This document shows positions 8,638 through 17,188 of a stretch of DNA of 64,000 nucleotides, one piece after another. The number at the start of each line of letters is the position of its first letter. Positions within the stretch are counted from its first letter, which is position 1. A program made the translations under genes and the position numbers. The notes below the pieces were generated by a model. The model saw nothing but the letters and a program-made list of their open reading frames with translations, did no database searches and was not told where the DNA came from. Origin of the DNA: Bacillota bacterium (GTDB taxonomy: Bacteria > Bacillota > Clostridia > Christensenellales > Aristaeellaceae); the NCBI GenBank assembly GCA_023460055.1, contig JAEWRJ010000046.1, positions 3,338 to 67,337 of the forward strand, read 5' to 3'.

Positions 8638-10014
8638 ATGATAAGCCTTCCGGCGGAATTTACACGGCGCATGAAAGCGCTCCTCGGGGATGATTATGAC
8701 AGGTATCTGGCATCCTTTGACACGGTGCCGCAAAAAGCCCTGCATGTCAACCGGTCTGTCATCAGCCCCGAAGCGTTTGAGGCGCTGGCGGATTTTGAGA
8801 TCCGCGGGCTCCCTTATTACCGGGGGGGCTATACGTTCCGGGCGGAAGGACTGGGCAGTCATCCCTATCATCACGCCGGCATGTTCTACATCCAGGAGCC
8901 CAGCGCCATGTCGCCCGTCGCCGCGGTCGATATCGACCCTCACTGGCGGGCGCTGGACCTGTGCGCCGCCCCCGGCGGCAAATCCTCCCAGCTGGCGATG
9001 GCCGTGCCGGAGGGGCTGCTGGTGTCCAACGACCCTGTCATGAGCCGCTGCAGGATCCTGACGGGAAACATTGAGCGGATGGGCTACCGGCATGTGGTCA
9101 CCGCCTGCCTGGATGTCAGCGCCTTCTCAAAGAGTTGCGCTGGTTATTTTGACCTGACGCTGGCGGATGCCCCCTGCTCGGGGGAGGGCATGTTCCGCAA
9201 GGACGAGGGCGCGATCAGGGAGTGGAGCCCCGGCCTGGTCGAAAAATGCGCGCTGAGGCAGCGGGAGATCCTGGAGCACGCGAAGCGGACCCTCAGGCCC
9301 TGCGGAACCCTCATCTACTCTACCTGCACCTTCTCCCTCCAGGAAAACGAGATGAACGTGCTGCGCTTTTTGCAGGATAACCCGGAATTTTCCCTGGTGC
9401 CGTGTAAGGAAGAGGTCGTCCGCGCGACAAGCCCCGGCATTGATCTGCCGGGCAGCGGGGGAGTTGATCTGTCGCTGTGCAGGCGGTTTTATCCCTTCGG
9501 TGAACAGGGAGGCGAAGGGCAGTTCATCGCCGTGATGAGGAAGCGGGACGAGGGCGGGGCTGAGCCTCATCTGGCCGCGGGTCAGGCGGCGCGGGAGGAT
9601 CTGTCAGCTCCCGACAGGAAGATCGCGTATGCCTTCCTCCGCGATACGCTGACAGGCTTTGATGAAGAGGCGGTCTTCCGCAAGGGGCAGACGATCCGAT
9701 ATTTTGAACCGGATTTTACCCCTGACTTCCCCATGTTTTCCTGCGGGGTCAATCTGGGCACGGTAGAGAACGGGCGCTTCAAGCCCGCGCATCAGCTCTA
9801 TTCCGCAATGGGCGGCAGCTTTGTCAGAACGATCCGCCTTGATAGAAACGATGAACGCCTTGCGCGCTATCTGCGCGGGGAGACCATCCCCTGCGACGGG
9901 TCACCCGACGGCTGGACGGCTGTACTCGTTGACGGCGTGCCGCTGGGCGGCGCGAAGGTTGTAGGGGGCGTGGCGAAAAACCATTACCCCAAAGGACTCA
10001 GGGTGCTGGGATAA
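8638..10014 (+). CDS. RsmF/NOP2/Sun-family RNA m5C methyltransferase
   Basis: A 458-residue SAM-dependent enzyme that makes 5-methylcytosine in rRNA or tRNA. The SAM loop is DLCAAPGGKSSQLA (about residues 107-120). The two catalytic cysteines are in DAPCSGEGMF and in YSTCTF, as in the RsmB/RsmF group. The C-terminal ~170 residues match the RNA-binding RsmF-B / FAU-type extension of YebU-like proteins. The start ATG at 8638 follows GGGGGAGGG. It is downstream of a terminator and upstream of an unrelated secreted-protein gene, so it is probably monocistronic or paired loosely with the next gene 35 bases on. Which RNA it modifies cannot be told from sequence. Confidence 0.92.
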   Translation: MISLPAEFTRRMKALLGDDYDRYLASFDTVPQKALHVNRSVISPEAFEALADFEIRGLPYYRGGYTFRAEGLGSHPYHHAGMFYIQEPSAMSPVAAVDIDPHWRALDLCAAPGGKSSQLAMAVPEGLLVSNDPVMSRCRILTGNIERMGYRHVVTACLDVSAFSKSCAGYFDLTLADAPCSGEGMFRKDEGAIREWSPGLVEKCALRQREILEHAKRTLRPCGTLIYSTCTFSLQENEMNVLRFLQDNPEFSLVPCKEEVVRATSPGIDLPGSGGVDLSLCRRFYPFGEQGGEGQFIAVMRKRDEGGAEPHLAAGQAAREDLSAPDRKIAYAFLRDTLTGFDEEAVFRKGQTIRYFEPDFTPDFPMFSCGVNLGTVENGRFKPAHQLYSAMGGSFVRTIRLDRNDERLARYLRGETIPCDGSPDGWTAVLVDGVPLGGAKVVGGVAKNHYPKGLRVLG

Positions 10015-10049
10015 GCTTTTCAATGAATATGAGCAAGGAGGACGATCGA

Positions 10050-10676
10050 ATGCGCAGTTTTATACGGAGAAACAGATGGATGGGGTTGCTGGCTTCCTTC
10101 CTCATGCTGCTGGCGGACTTATCCCCGGCCGCCGCGGGGCAGGCGATCCCCGATTCTCAGGACAGTGCCGTGGCCGTTGAGGATGTATTCGAGCGGCTGG
10201 ATGGCAGTACCTTCTACTTCTTGAGCGGGGCCGGCGCGTGGTCGACCGAGCTGGTCGTTTCATCTGACGGCAGCTTTACGGGCTATTACCATGATACGGA
10301 TATGGGCGACAGCGGCGAGGGCTACCCGAACGGAACGCGGTATGAATGCGATTTTTCCGGCACATTTGCCCTCGTGGATCAAAAGGATGAGTTGACGTAC
10401 ATCCTTCGCCTCACCTCGCTCGCGCTCAAGGAAGAGCCGGGCACAGAGCGCGTCGAGGATGGGGTGAGGGTGATCAGCGCCGAAGCCTACGGCATTTCGT
10501 GCGGCGATGAGTTTATGCTCTACAGCCCCGGAAGCCAGAGCGCGGGTCTTCCGGAAGAGTTTCTGGAATGGGTCCGCATGGCCAACGCCTGGGAGGAGCC
10601 GCCCGAAACGCTGCCCATTTGGGGCCTGTATAACTTAGGGGGACAGGCCGGTTTTTTCACCGATATATCAGAATAA
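10050..10676 (+). CDS. Secreted protein of unknown function
   Basis: A 208-residue protein starting MRSFIRRNRWMGLLASFLML, a basic N-terminus followed by a hydrophobic stretch ending in SPAAAG, which is a Sec signal peptide with a likely cleavage after AAA. AAGGAGGAC lies seven bases before the ATG at 10050; an upstream ATG at 10023 has no such site. The mature part is acidic and rich in Gly, Tyr and Asp, with no cysteine-based lipobox. I do not recognise a family. A few aromatic-glycine strands (GSFTGYYHDTDMGDSGEGYP) suggest a beta-rich fold. Confidence 0.75.
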   Translation: MRSFIRRNRWMGLLASFLMLLADLSPAAAGQAIPDSQDSAVAVEDVFERLDGSTFYFLSGAGAWSTELVVSSDGSFTGYYHDTDMGDSGEGYPNGTRYECDFSGTFALVDQKDELTYILRLTSLALKEEPGTERVEDGVRVISAEAYGISCGDEFMLYSPGSQSAGLPEEFLEWVRMANAWEEPPETLPIWGLYNLGGQAGFFTDISE

Positions 10677-10707
10677 GGAACAAAGCTGAACCTTGTAATA
10701 CGCGAAG

Positions 10708-10752
10708 GACACGAAAGCGGATGAGATAACCCGTTCTTTCGTGTCTTTTTGA
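10708..10752 (+). terminator. Intrinsic terminator after the secreted-protein gene
   Basis: GACACGAAAG (10708-10717) pairs perfectly with CTTTCGTGTC (10736-10745), with an added CGG/CCG pairing inside, and is followed by TTTTT. It separates the plus-strand gene from the convergent ferredoxin gene ending at 10765. Confidence 0.88.
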
Positions 10753-10764
10753 TGTTCCTGATGA

Positions 10765-11235
10765 TCAGTCATCCTCAATCGCCCGGATCAGTTTTTCCGC
10801 CGCTTCCGCTGGCAGGCTTTCCATGCCGCCCGACAGCAGCGACTTCAGGAAGCGGAGGCTGTTCTCGCTCTGGGGCAGCATGTAGCCGGATTCACGTATG
10901 ATATCCTCCGCCATGATGCGGTTGGATTTTTCGATGGCGCGCAGCAGCTTGCCGGGCAGGGCGGCGGCTATGACCTCCTGCTTTGCTTTGCTCAGGCGCA
11001 GGGCGTTCATCGCGCGGATGACATCCTCATGTTTCTCCTGCTGGGGCGGATAGCGCTTGGGCACCATGGAAATCGCGCCGGAGGGGCAGGCATCCGCGCA
11101 GTCGCCGCAGCCGATGCATTTGTCGATGTCGATCACGCTGTTCTCGGTATCAGTGGCGCCGGTCGGGCACACGTAGAGGCAGAGGCAGTCCTTGGTGCAC
11201 AGGCGGACGGCGCGTACGGCGTACTTTTCAGACAT
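10765..11235 (-). CDS. 4Fe-4S ferredoxin with alpha-helical C-terminal extension
   Basis: A 156-residue electron-transfer protein. Cysteines for one cluster are C13, C17, C19 and C23 (CTKDCLCLYVCP, an unusual C-x3-C-x-C-x3-CP spacing) and for the second C40, C43, C46 and C50 (CIGCGDCADACP). About 95 residues after the clusters are helical and charged with no known domain. The start MSEKYAV at 11235 overlaps the end of the rubredoxin-type gene by eight bases, so the two are translationally coupled and are likely redox partners. A longer in-frame extension to 11388 lies wholly inside the upstream gene and is rejected. Confidence 0.88.
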   Translation of the reverse strand: MSEKYAVRAVRLCTKDCLCLYVCPTGATDTENSVIDIDKCIGCGDCADACPSGAISMVPKRYPPQQEKHEDVIRAMNALRLSKAKQEVIAAALPGKLLRAIEKSNRIMAEDIIRESGYMLPQSENSLRFLKSLLSGGMESLPAEAAEKLIRAIEDD

Positions 11236-11911
11236 GAGCTTTCCCCTCCTCGATCTTTTCAAACTTCCAGCCGGGTACCTTGCAGACGGGGCACAGCTGG
11301 GGCGGATTGTCGCCGATGTAGATGAAGCCGCAGATGGTGCAGACGAAGACATTGGTGTTCGCAACCATCCCGGGCCCTTCCTTCCCATAGCGGATCAGCA
11401 GTGATTTGAGGATCAGGCTCACCTTTTCAGACCAGGTCAGCGCGCGCAGGGCACCGCGGTCATGTTCTTTTAAGGCGGCGGCATTGGCGGCGGAAAAGCC
11501 TTCTTTGAGGTCGCTGTCGATCAGATCAACCAGCGCCTGTATGGAGGGATCGGGAATGGCTGCGGCTGCGGCCTTGAAGTATGAGGCCAGCTGCCCAAAC
11601 AGCGCGGCCTCGGCGGCCTTGTACTGCTTTTCGCAGCCGCGCGCCAGGCTGGAGCACAGGGCGCTCAGCTCAAGGGACGACATCTCCCGCATGTCATCGT
11701 CCAACCCCGCGGCCGCTGCCGGGGCAGCCGTGTCCGCTTCTTCCTCAGTCTCGCCCAAGGGCGAGAACATATCTTTTTCTGCCCCGCAGATCGGGCAGAC
11801 CCAATCCTCCGCAAGAGCGGAAAAAGGAGTGGCGGGCGCGATGCCGGATTCCGGGATACCCTCCAATGGCTCATAAACATAGCCGCAGATAGGGCAAACA
11901 TAGCTTCTCAT
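11228..11911 (-). CDS. Double rubredoxin-domain protein with degenerate rubrerythrin-like middle
   Basis: A 227-residue protein with two Fe(Cys)4 sites. The N-terminal rubredoxin has CPICG at residues 6-10 and CPICG at 39-43; the C-terminal one has CTICGFIYIGDNPPQLCPVC as at the end of rubrerythrins. Between them is an Ala-rich acidic linker (about 55-75) and a helical segment of about 110 residues. That segment has the size of a rubrerythrin four-helix bundle but no E-x2-H pairs, so the diiron peroxidase site seems absent. It heads a two-gene unit with the ferredoxin behind a strong promoter (11989-12017). Electron transfer in oxygen or peroxide defence is the likely role; the exact function is unknown. 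Confidence 0.82.
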   Translation of the reverse strand: MRSYVCPICGYVYEPLEGIPESGIAPATPFSALAEDWVCPICGAEKDMFSPLGETEEEADTAAPAAAAGLDDDMREMSSLELSALCSSLARGCEKQYKAAEAALFGQLASYFKAAAAAIPDPSIQALVDLIDSDLKEGFSAANAAALKEHDRGALRALTWSEKVSLILKSLLIRYGKEGPGMVANTNVFVCTICGFIYIGDNPPQLCPVCKVPGWKFEKIEEGKAHV

Positions 11912-11988
11912 ACCTTAGCCTCCTTTGAAGTCCTGTATCAGGCAATGTGTCGTCGGGTGATGCAATGTGAGCGTTGATTGATAAAGAC

Positions 11989-12017
11989 AGGATATAGCGC
12001 CTCAAGATCAATGTCAA
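11989..12017 (-). promoter_or_regulatory. Promoter of the rubredoxin-ferredoxin operon
   Basis: On the minus strand a perfect TTGACA (12017-12012) is followed after 17 bases by TATCCT (11994-11989), about 80 bases upstream of the start codon at 11911. This is the only strong match in the 11912-12194 gap; I see no gene there. Confidence 0.65.
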
Positions 12018-12194
12018 GCGATGGAGCGCCGCGGCGCTCTCCCGAGCGCGGCGGAGAAAATTTTGTTGGGGCGGTGAACATGTGACATAATTCTGTCTAA
12101 TTCAGTGATGCCGTGTTCATCAGCCCTGTATGATGCTGGTTCCTGAAGAGAACCTGAGCCGGTAAACATGCTGATGTCAGGAGGGGCGGGGCTG

Positions 12195-13314
12195 ATGAAC
12201 GAACAGAACACCAATAGCTTCATAAGCGATGTACAGCGCGAATATGACAAGATCGACCGGCAATGGATGCTGCTGCATTACCGCACAATCATCGGCACCA
12301 TTCTTCTCAGCATGGCTGTAGAGCTGTCTCTTGGATTTTTCTTTTTCGGGATGGAGAAAAGCATTGCCATTTCCTTTGAGCTGTATGTGCAGAAGTTTAT
12401 CCTGCGGCCCCTGCTTTATAATATCGTCTGGCTGGGCATAACCATTGCGGCCAGGCATGTCCCTGGCATCAGTGTCCGCGCGCGGGCCTATGTGTTTTCC
12501 ATCGCGCTGGTCGGGGTTTGCTTTGTTCTCTACTCAGCCCACTATATCTTTTTCATTTCACTGGTTTTTTCGCCCCGGTTTTGCTCTCTGCTTTTTACGG
12601 CGAATATACGCTGACGGGTACGGTGGGATTTATTTCCCTGCTGGCCAAGCTGGTATCCGATTTTTTTGTATTCTGGGATGCCACCCGTGAACTGCCCTTT
12701 GAGTCCGGCTACACCTTGATGCGGATCGTTGTTTCCACCCCTGATACTGATCGTTTTTTATGCTGTAAGCATGATCATCATCTCCTTTCAGAAAAAGAAA
12801 AACAATGCCGTGATCCAGATACAGCAGAAACGGATCCAGATGCATCAGGAGCTGATCACGGACCCGCTGACAGGCATACATAACCGCCGGGCGCTGCGCA
12901 ATATGCTGGAGACGATTGAAAGCTCAGCCAGGGACACCTGCTTTTTTGCGATGCTTGACCTGGACTCCTTCAAGCATTTGAATGATACCTACGGCCATGC
13001 CAAGGGGGATGAATGCCTGCAAAAGTTCGGCGGCATCCTGAAAAGGCACAGCGGAAGGGATGTTGCCTCCTTCCGCTTGGGCGGGGATGAATTCTGTGTT
13101 ATTTTCAGGAACAAAACCCGCGATGAAGCGGTCGATATATGCGAGGCCATCCGCCATGAGTACGCGTCAGAGGATTTCGGGGAAGGCATCTCCGGTTTAA
13201 CGATAAGCGTCGGCATATCACAATATAAGGGGGATGTTCCCCGAGGATATGATGCAGAGCGCTGACAAGGCCCTGTACAGGGCGAAGAAGCAAAAGGGCG
13301 TTATATCTTTTTAG
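12195..13314 (+). pseudogene. Membrane-bound diguanylate cyclase (GGDEF), three frameshifts
   Basis: The parts encode a protein of about 372 residues: a cytoplasmic N-terminus (MNEQNTNSFISDVQREYDKI), a block of about six transmembrane helices, then a GGDEF domain with the active-site RLGGDEFCVIF and the usual ending DKALYRAKKQKG. Such enzymes make cyclic-di-GMP from two GTP. The reading frame changes three times: near 12567 (a T-run one base short), near 12737 (ACCCCTG, one C too many) and near 13241 (TTCCCCG, one C too many). Each repair restores smooth family sequence. All three are homopolymers, so sequencing error is a real alternative to decay. The inhibitory RxxD site is absent. The start at 12195 has AGGAGG ten bases upstream. 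Confidence 0.8.
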
Positions 13315-13345
13315 AGCAACCGCCCGCATCTGTCTATAATCAAAA

Positions 13346-13386
13346 ACAGGGCATCCGGACAATCGCCGGTTACCCTGTGCTTTTTT
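13346..13386. terminator. Bidirectional terminator between the GGDEF gene and the DUF438 gene
   Basis: ACAGGG (13346-13351) pairs with CCCTGT (13373-13378), with CCGG/CCGG pairing inside. TTTTTT follows on the plus side and AAAAA precedes, giving a T-run for minus-strand transcripts from the convergent DUF438 gene. Confidence 0.85.
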
Positions 13387-13396
13387 ATATCGCGCC

Positions 13397-14578
13397 TCAG
13401 CTCATCAGCGTCTTTTGCCCTTCCAGGGCCCTCAGCCCCGAAATCTCCTCCGTGCATTCCAGCACGCCCAGGTATTCACCCTCGGGGCTGCGCACGGCGT
13501 AGTAGCGGATCAGCACAAAGGCGGGGCCGCGCTGGATCCAGTAGGTTTCGCTGTCCTTGGTGCCGGCCTTGAAAGCCTCGACCAGGGCCTGCACCTGATG
13601 GAGGCTCTTGGGCGGGTGGCAGTCGGTCACATCGCGGCCGATGATGGTGCGGGTGCGGGGGAAGACGCGCTTTTCCTGCTCGCTGAAGAAGTGCACCTTA
13701 TCGTCCGCGCCCACAAAGGTGACGTCGCAGGGGAGGACGTTGAGCATGGCGGTCAGCTCCTGGGTGGTGAAGAAGCCGCTGGGCAGCTGGATGGGCGCTT
13801 CACCGCGGGGGGCCGGAGTCGCGGAGCCTGTTTTGGCAAAGGCGCGGGTATCGGACAGGCTTGCGCCTTCCACGTCCTGGGCGAAGGCGAAGCCGATCTG
13901 GCCGCTTTCTCCGGCGACCACCTTCCAATCCTCCTCCGTCAGGTGCTGCATTAAGAGGGGGCTGAGGATCTCGTTTTCTTTCATGATCATGGATTGTATG
14001 TTTTCCATCATCACGGGGAAGCCGGCATTGGCGTCATCCGCCCGGCCGTCCTCCACCGCGTGCGTGACCTGGTCGATCAGGCCGCGGATCTCATCATCCA
14101 CCCCCCACATCACCTTGGGCGGGGCGGTCACGCCCGCGCGCTCCAGGTAGGGGAAAAACAGGTTTTCCTTGCGGCTGTAATGGCGGTCGATCTTTGAGAG
14201 CTCATCCAGGGCAGTCAGCAATCCTTCGCGCTCCGCCTCTCCCGGGTCATTGCGGTAAGCCAGCCATACGGGCACGAGCATCGTCTGCATAAACTGCTCA
14301 AGTCCCTCATTTTCCTTGCGGAAGGTATACAAGGGATGGCCCGGCCGGGCTTCTTCGGCCTGCTGCACGGATCCTTCAAACAGCGAGGCGTGCACGTCGC
14401 ACATCTGCTGCACTTCTTCCACCTGCATGCCCTCTTCCATCAACAGCTTCTCGGCGGCGGCGATCTCATCGGCCGGTACATCCTGAAAATGCCGCTTAAA
14501 CTCCGCGCGCACTTCCTCCATCGATTCGCCGCGGCTGAGCCGCCCGATCAGCCCCTTCAATATCTCCTTGCGATCCAT
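13397..14578 (-). CDS. DUF438 / hemerythrin-like / PAS protein
   Basis: A 393-residue cytoplasmic protein with three parts: DUF438 (about 1-70), a hemerythrin HHE-type helical bundle (about 80-220, with metal-ligand candidates in HPLYTFRKENEGLE, DRHYSRKENLFFPYLE and MMENIQSMIMKENEIL), and a C-terminal PAS domain (about 285-385). This architecture is common in anaerobic Firmicutes and is thought to sense oxygen, nitric oxide or redox state. No output domain is present. The predicted FNR/CRP-type site 84 bases upstream (14662-14675) fits control by an anaerobic or nitrosative regulator. Function is inference; the domain call is firm. Confidence 0.88.
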   Translation of the reverse strand: MDRKEILKGLIGRLSRGESMEEVRAEFKRHFQDVPADEIAAAEKLLMEEGMQVEEVQQMCDVHASLFEGSVQQAEEARPGHPLYTFRKENEGLEQFMQTMLVPVWLAYRNDPGEAEREGLLTALDELSKIDRHYSRKENLFFPYLERAGVTAPPKVMWGVDDEIRGLIDQVTHAVEDGRADDANAGFPVMMENIQSMIMKENEILSPLLMQHLTEEDWKVVAGESGQIGFAFAQDVEGASLSDTRAFAKTGSATPAPRGEAPIQLPSGFFTTQELTAMLNVLPCDVTFVGADDKVHFFSEQEKRVFPRTRTIIGRDVTDCHPPKSLHQVQALVEAFKAGTKDSETYWIQRGPAFVLIRYYAVRSPEGEYLGVLECTEEISGLRALEGQKTLMS

Positions 14579-14661
14579 TATCAGCTACCTCACAATGTTG
14601 TTCATGGCAGGGGGATGAAAGCCCCCTGAGGAAAGGGTAACATACACCCGGTCATAAAACA

Positions 14662-14675
14662 TTGATATATATCAA
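14662..14675. promoter_or_regulatory. FNR/CRP-type binding site upstream of the DUF438 gene
   Basis: TTGATATATATCAA is an exact match to the FNR-family consensus TTGAT-N4-ATCAA. It lies 84-97 bases upstream of the DUF438/PAS start and just downstream of the msrB stop, so it can only sensibly control the DUF438 gene. In Clostridia the binding protein could be an HcpR- or FNR-like regulator; none is encoded in the window. Confidence 0.55.
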
Positions 14676-14704
14676 GTTTTAGATACGGCGATGCGCTCTC
14701 CCGC

Positions 14705-15154
14705 TCAGGGCAGCAGCTTGAGATAATCCCCATAGCCTTCCTGCTCCATATCCGCCTTGGGGATAAAGCGCAGGGAAGCCGAGTTGATGCAGTATCGCAG
14801 GCCGCCCAGTTCTTTGGGTCCGTCGGGAAAGACATGGCCCAGGTGGGCATCGCCGGTTTTGCTGCGCACCTCGGTGCGGGCGCGGAACAAGGAGAAGTCA
14901 TTGTGCTCGGTGATCAGGGCCTTGTCGATGGGCTTTGAGAAGGCAGGCCATCCGCAGCCGCTTTCAAACTTGTCAGCGGAAAGGAATAAAGGCTCGCCGG
15001 TGGTGATATCCACATAGATACCTTCCTCAAAGTTGGCGTCGTATTCGTTGTCAAAGGGACGCTCGGTCGCGTTTTCCTGCGTGACTGCGTACTGCAGGGG
15101 CGTCAGTTCCCTTTGAAGCGCAGCCTTTGATTTTTTGGCGAACCTGCGGCTCAT
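14705..15154 (-). CDS. msrB: Peptide methionine (R)-S-oxide reductase
   Basis: A 149-residue enzyme that reduces the R-form of methionine sulfoxide in oxidised proteins, using thioredoxin-type electrons. The family blocks [11 protein letters not shown] (about 65-75), [20 protein letters not shown] and [12 protein letters not shown] are all present, with the catalytic cysteine at Cys122 and a resolving candidate at Cys67. The zinc-binding CxxC pairs of some MsrB proteins are absent, which is usual for this subtype. It overlaps the upstream small membrane protein gene by four bases, ending a three-gene gpx-membrane protein-msrB unit. Confidence 0.95.
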   Translation of the reverse strand: MSRRFAKKSKAALQRELTPLQYAVTQENATERPFDNEYDANFEEGIYVDITTGEPLFLSADKFESGCGWPAFSKPIDKALITEHNDFSLFRARTEVRSKTGDAHLGHVFPDGPKELGGLRYCINSASLRFIPKADMEQEGYGDYLKLLP

Positions 15155-15384
15155 GGCTGTCCCTCCGTTTCTGTGACCGCAATGCCTGTCTTGTCAAACA
15201 GGCTCTCCCCCTGCTTTGCGCCGCCCCGTGAGAATATCTGGGTAAACAAGAGGGCAAAGCCCAGCATAAATACCAGGGCGATCAGCAGCCAGGGCACGCG
15301 GCCGGGCTTTGGTTCCGCCGCGTTGTGGCAGGTGCAGTTCTCGCAACCGCCCACGGCCATGCCTTTGTTCTGACACTCGCTCAT
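15151..15384 (-). CDS. Small single-pass membrane protein with Cys-rich N-terminus
   Basis: A 77-residue protein of unknown function. The N-terminus has a cysteine cluster (C4, then CENCTC at about 14-19), followed by one strong transmembrane helix ([21 protein letters not shown]) and a polar tail of about 27 residues. It overlaps gpx upstream and msrB downstream by four bases each (ATGA), so it is made from the same transcript and coupled to both. Position between two peroxide/methionine repair enzymes suggests a redox role at the membrane, for example passing electrons; that is inference only. Confidence 0.7.
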   Translation of the reverse strand: MSECQNKGMAVGGCENCTCHNAAEPKPGRVPWLLIALVFMLGFALLFTQIFSRGGAKQGESLFDKTGIAVTETEGQP

Positions 15385-15860
15385 AGCAATGCCTCGATTT
15401 CATCCCGGAGCTCTATGGGCGCGATCTGCGGGGCAAAGCGGCCGGTCACATGGCCCTCGCGGTCCACCAGGAACTTGGTGAAGTTCCACTTGATGGCTTT
15501 GCCCAGGATGCCGCCCTGCCGGTCTTTGAGATAGGTATACAGCGGCGCTTCCTCGGAGCCGTTCACGTCGATCTTTTCAAATCGTGGGAAGCTCGTATGG
15601 TAGTTCAGGTCGCAGAAGCTGTCGATCTCCTCCGCCGTTCCCGGGGCCTGGCCGCCGAACTGGTTGCAGGGAAAATCCAGCACCTCAAAGCCGCGGTCCT
15701 TGTAATCGCGGTACAGTTCCTCCAGCCCCTCATACTGGGGGGTGAAGCCGCAGTGTGTCGCGGTGTTGACGATCAGCAGCACCTTGCCCTCATAGGGCTT
15801 CAGCGTAACAGCCTTACCGTCCTTATCCCGGAATTCAATATCGTAGATGTTCGTGTCCAT
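15381..15860 (-). CDS. Glutathione peroxidase-family thiol peroxidase
   Basis: A 159-residue redoxin-fold peroxidase (BsaA/Gpx type). The peroxidatic cysteine is Cys37 in NTATHCGFTPQY, in place of the selenocysteine of animal enzymes. FPCNQFGGQAPG (residues 63-74, with resolving-cysteine candidate Cys65 and Gln67) and WNFTKFLVD complete the catalytic set. Bacterial members usually take electrons from thioredoxin. The start MDTNIYDIEF at 15860 follows AGGAGG; a longer form from 15917 is not supported. First gene of a three-gene oxidative-stress unit, divergent from the ArsR-type regulator gene at 16010. Confidence 0.93.
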   Translation of the reverse strand: MDTNIYDIEFRDKDGKAVTLKPYEGKVLLIVNTATHCGFTPQYEGLEELYRDYKDRGFEVLDFPCNQFGGQAPGTAEEIDSFCDLNYHTSFPRFEKIDVNGSEEAPLYTYLKDRQGGILGKAIKWNFTKFLVDREGHVTGRFAPQIAPIELRDEIEALL

Positions 15861-15952
15861 ACCATTCCTCCTGTCCGCATACATCATACACGCGCGGACA
15901 AGGATGAAAACATGCAACGATGATATTTAGACGATGATTATAAATTAATATG

Positions 15953-15981
15953 TTGACAGATATCGAACAGTTGAATATACT
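15953..15981 (+). promoter_or_regulatory. Promoter and likely operator of the ArsR-type regulator operon
   Basis: TTGACA (15953-15958) and TATACT (15976-15981) are 17 bases apart, 29 bases before the start at 16010. The core overlaps an imperfect dyad: CAGATATCGAAC on the left and, reversed, CAGTATATTCAAC on the right. ArsR proteins usually bind such dyads over their own promoters, so autoregulation is likely. Confidence 0.65.
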
Positions 15982-16009
15982 GCGATCATCAAACGAAGGA
16001 GGCGTAAGT

Positions 16010-17188
16010 ATGAGCGATGACATGAAAGCGGCGGTCATCATCGATGAGCCGAATTTTCTGCTGCAGGCCATGCAGCTGATGGACAGCTTCTACAACAGGG
16101 AGCCGGGCGAGGATATAGCGGGATGGATCAACCGCCCGCTGGTCAACAAGGATAAATTCACCCTGCCGGAAAAGGACATCAACGAAACCTTCTCCGACAT
16201 AGCGGACTATATCCGCCTGATACGGGGGGAAGCCGCCGCCTGCCTTGAGGGAAGCGACGGCCTCCGTGAAATGTTCTCCCTCGCGACGCTTGATGAGAAG
16301 GGGGAGGCGAAGGAGTACTTTCTCAGCGTTGCCCTGCTGTCGGCGAATGACGCGGACAGCGTGAGCGGTCTTTCGCGGGATGATTTCGTCAAGGGCTGCC
16401 TGAGGCGCCTGGAATACCTGAGCGAGCTGCCGGACAACCCGGCGGATGAGGAGCTGCAAGGGAATCATGACGTCAGCCCCGCGTTCTCCATGGGCGATGT
16501 TTTCGCAAAGCTCAACGATACCCTGTTCAATGACGCCCAGCGCATGGCGCTGCTTCGCTTTTTTCAGGACATAGACCGGTACTATGAGCGCGTCCGGGAG
16601 AGGCTTGAGAAGCTGGAGGCAGTCTGCCGCCGCCATTATCCCTTGGTTGAAGCGCGATGCCGGGAGAAGATGGAACGCTATCTGCGCCAAGGCAGCGAAT
16701 CCCTGCCGGTCAAATTTTTGTACCGGCTGGTGCTGAAGGGAGAAACGCTCAGGCCGCGGGACCCGGTACACATTTGCGTTACGCCTGTTGTGTACAACAG
16801 CATAGGCTTCCGCTTCTTCGTGGATCAGCCGCTGAACAAGCTGGTTTACGTCGGCATGATCTATGAAGATCTGGATGAGCTGAAAAACAGGCAGAAGCGG
16901 CGTCAGGAGAGAACGGAGAGTCAGCTGAAGGCCATTGCCGACCCGACCAGGCTGCTGATCGTGCGCATGCTGTCGCGCCGGCCGCACTATGTGCAGGAGC
17001 TGGCCGACGCGCTGGGGCTGAGCCCGGCCACGCTGTCCCATCATCTCAAGGTACTGCTGGAGGCGATGCTTTCCGGCATCGGCGTGGAAGGGCGCCGCAG
17101 CTACTACAGCCTCAATGCGCAGGAACTGTCCGGCCTGGCCATGGATCTGCAGGCCATGGCTGATACCGCGTTGGAGGAAAACCTGTGA
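16010..17188 (+). CDS. ArsR-type transcriptional regulator with long N-terminal region
   Basis: A 392-residue protein. The C-terminal ~90 residues form a winged helix of the ArsR class (KAIADPTRLLIVRMLSRRPH, then YVQELADALGLSPATLSHHLK). The ~300 residues before it are mostly helical with no cysteine metal site; they match the layout of large ArsR proteins whose N-terminal part senses an unknown ligand. The start at 16010 has GGAGGCG upstream. It overlaps the following ABC exporter gene by four bases, so regulator and exporter share a transcript, and the promoter carries a dyad. It probably represses the exporter operon until the exported compound appears. Confidence 0.82.
   Translation: MSDDMKAAVIIDEPNFLLQAMQLMDSFYNREPGEDIAGWINRPLVNKDKFTLPEKDINETFSDIADYIRLIRGEAAACLEGSDGLREMFSLATLDEKGEAKEYFLSVALLSANDADSVSGLSRDDFVKGCLRRLEYLSELPDNPADEELQGNHDVSPAFSMGDVFAKLNDTLFNDAQRMALLRFFQDIDRYYERVRERLEKLEAVCRRHYPLVEARCREKMERYLRQGSESLPVKFLYRLVLKGETLRPRDPVHICVTPVVYNSIGFRFFVDQPLNKLVYVGMIYEDLDELKNRQKRRQERTESQLKAIADPTRLLIVRMLSRRPHYVQELADALGLSPATLSHHLKVLLEAMLSGIGVEGRRSYYSLNAQELSGLAMDLQAMADTALEENL

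Noticed and set aside
14608..14628. CAGGGGG/CCCCCTG hairpin as a terminator
   Set aside because: A perfect 7-bp stem, but no T-run on either strand and it sits in the leader of the DUF438 gene.
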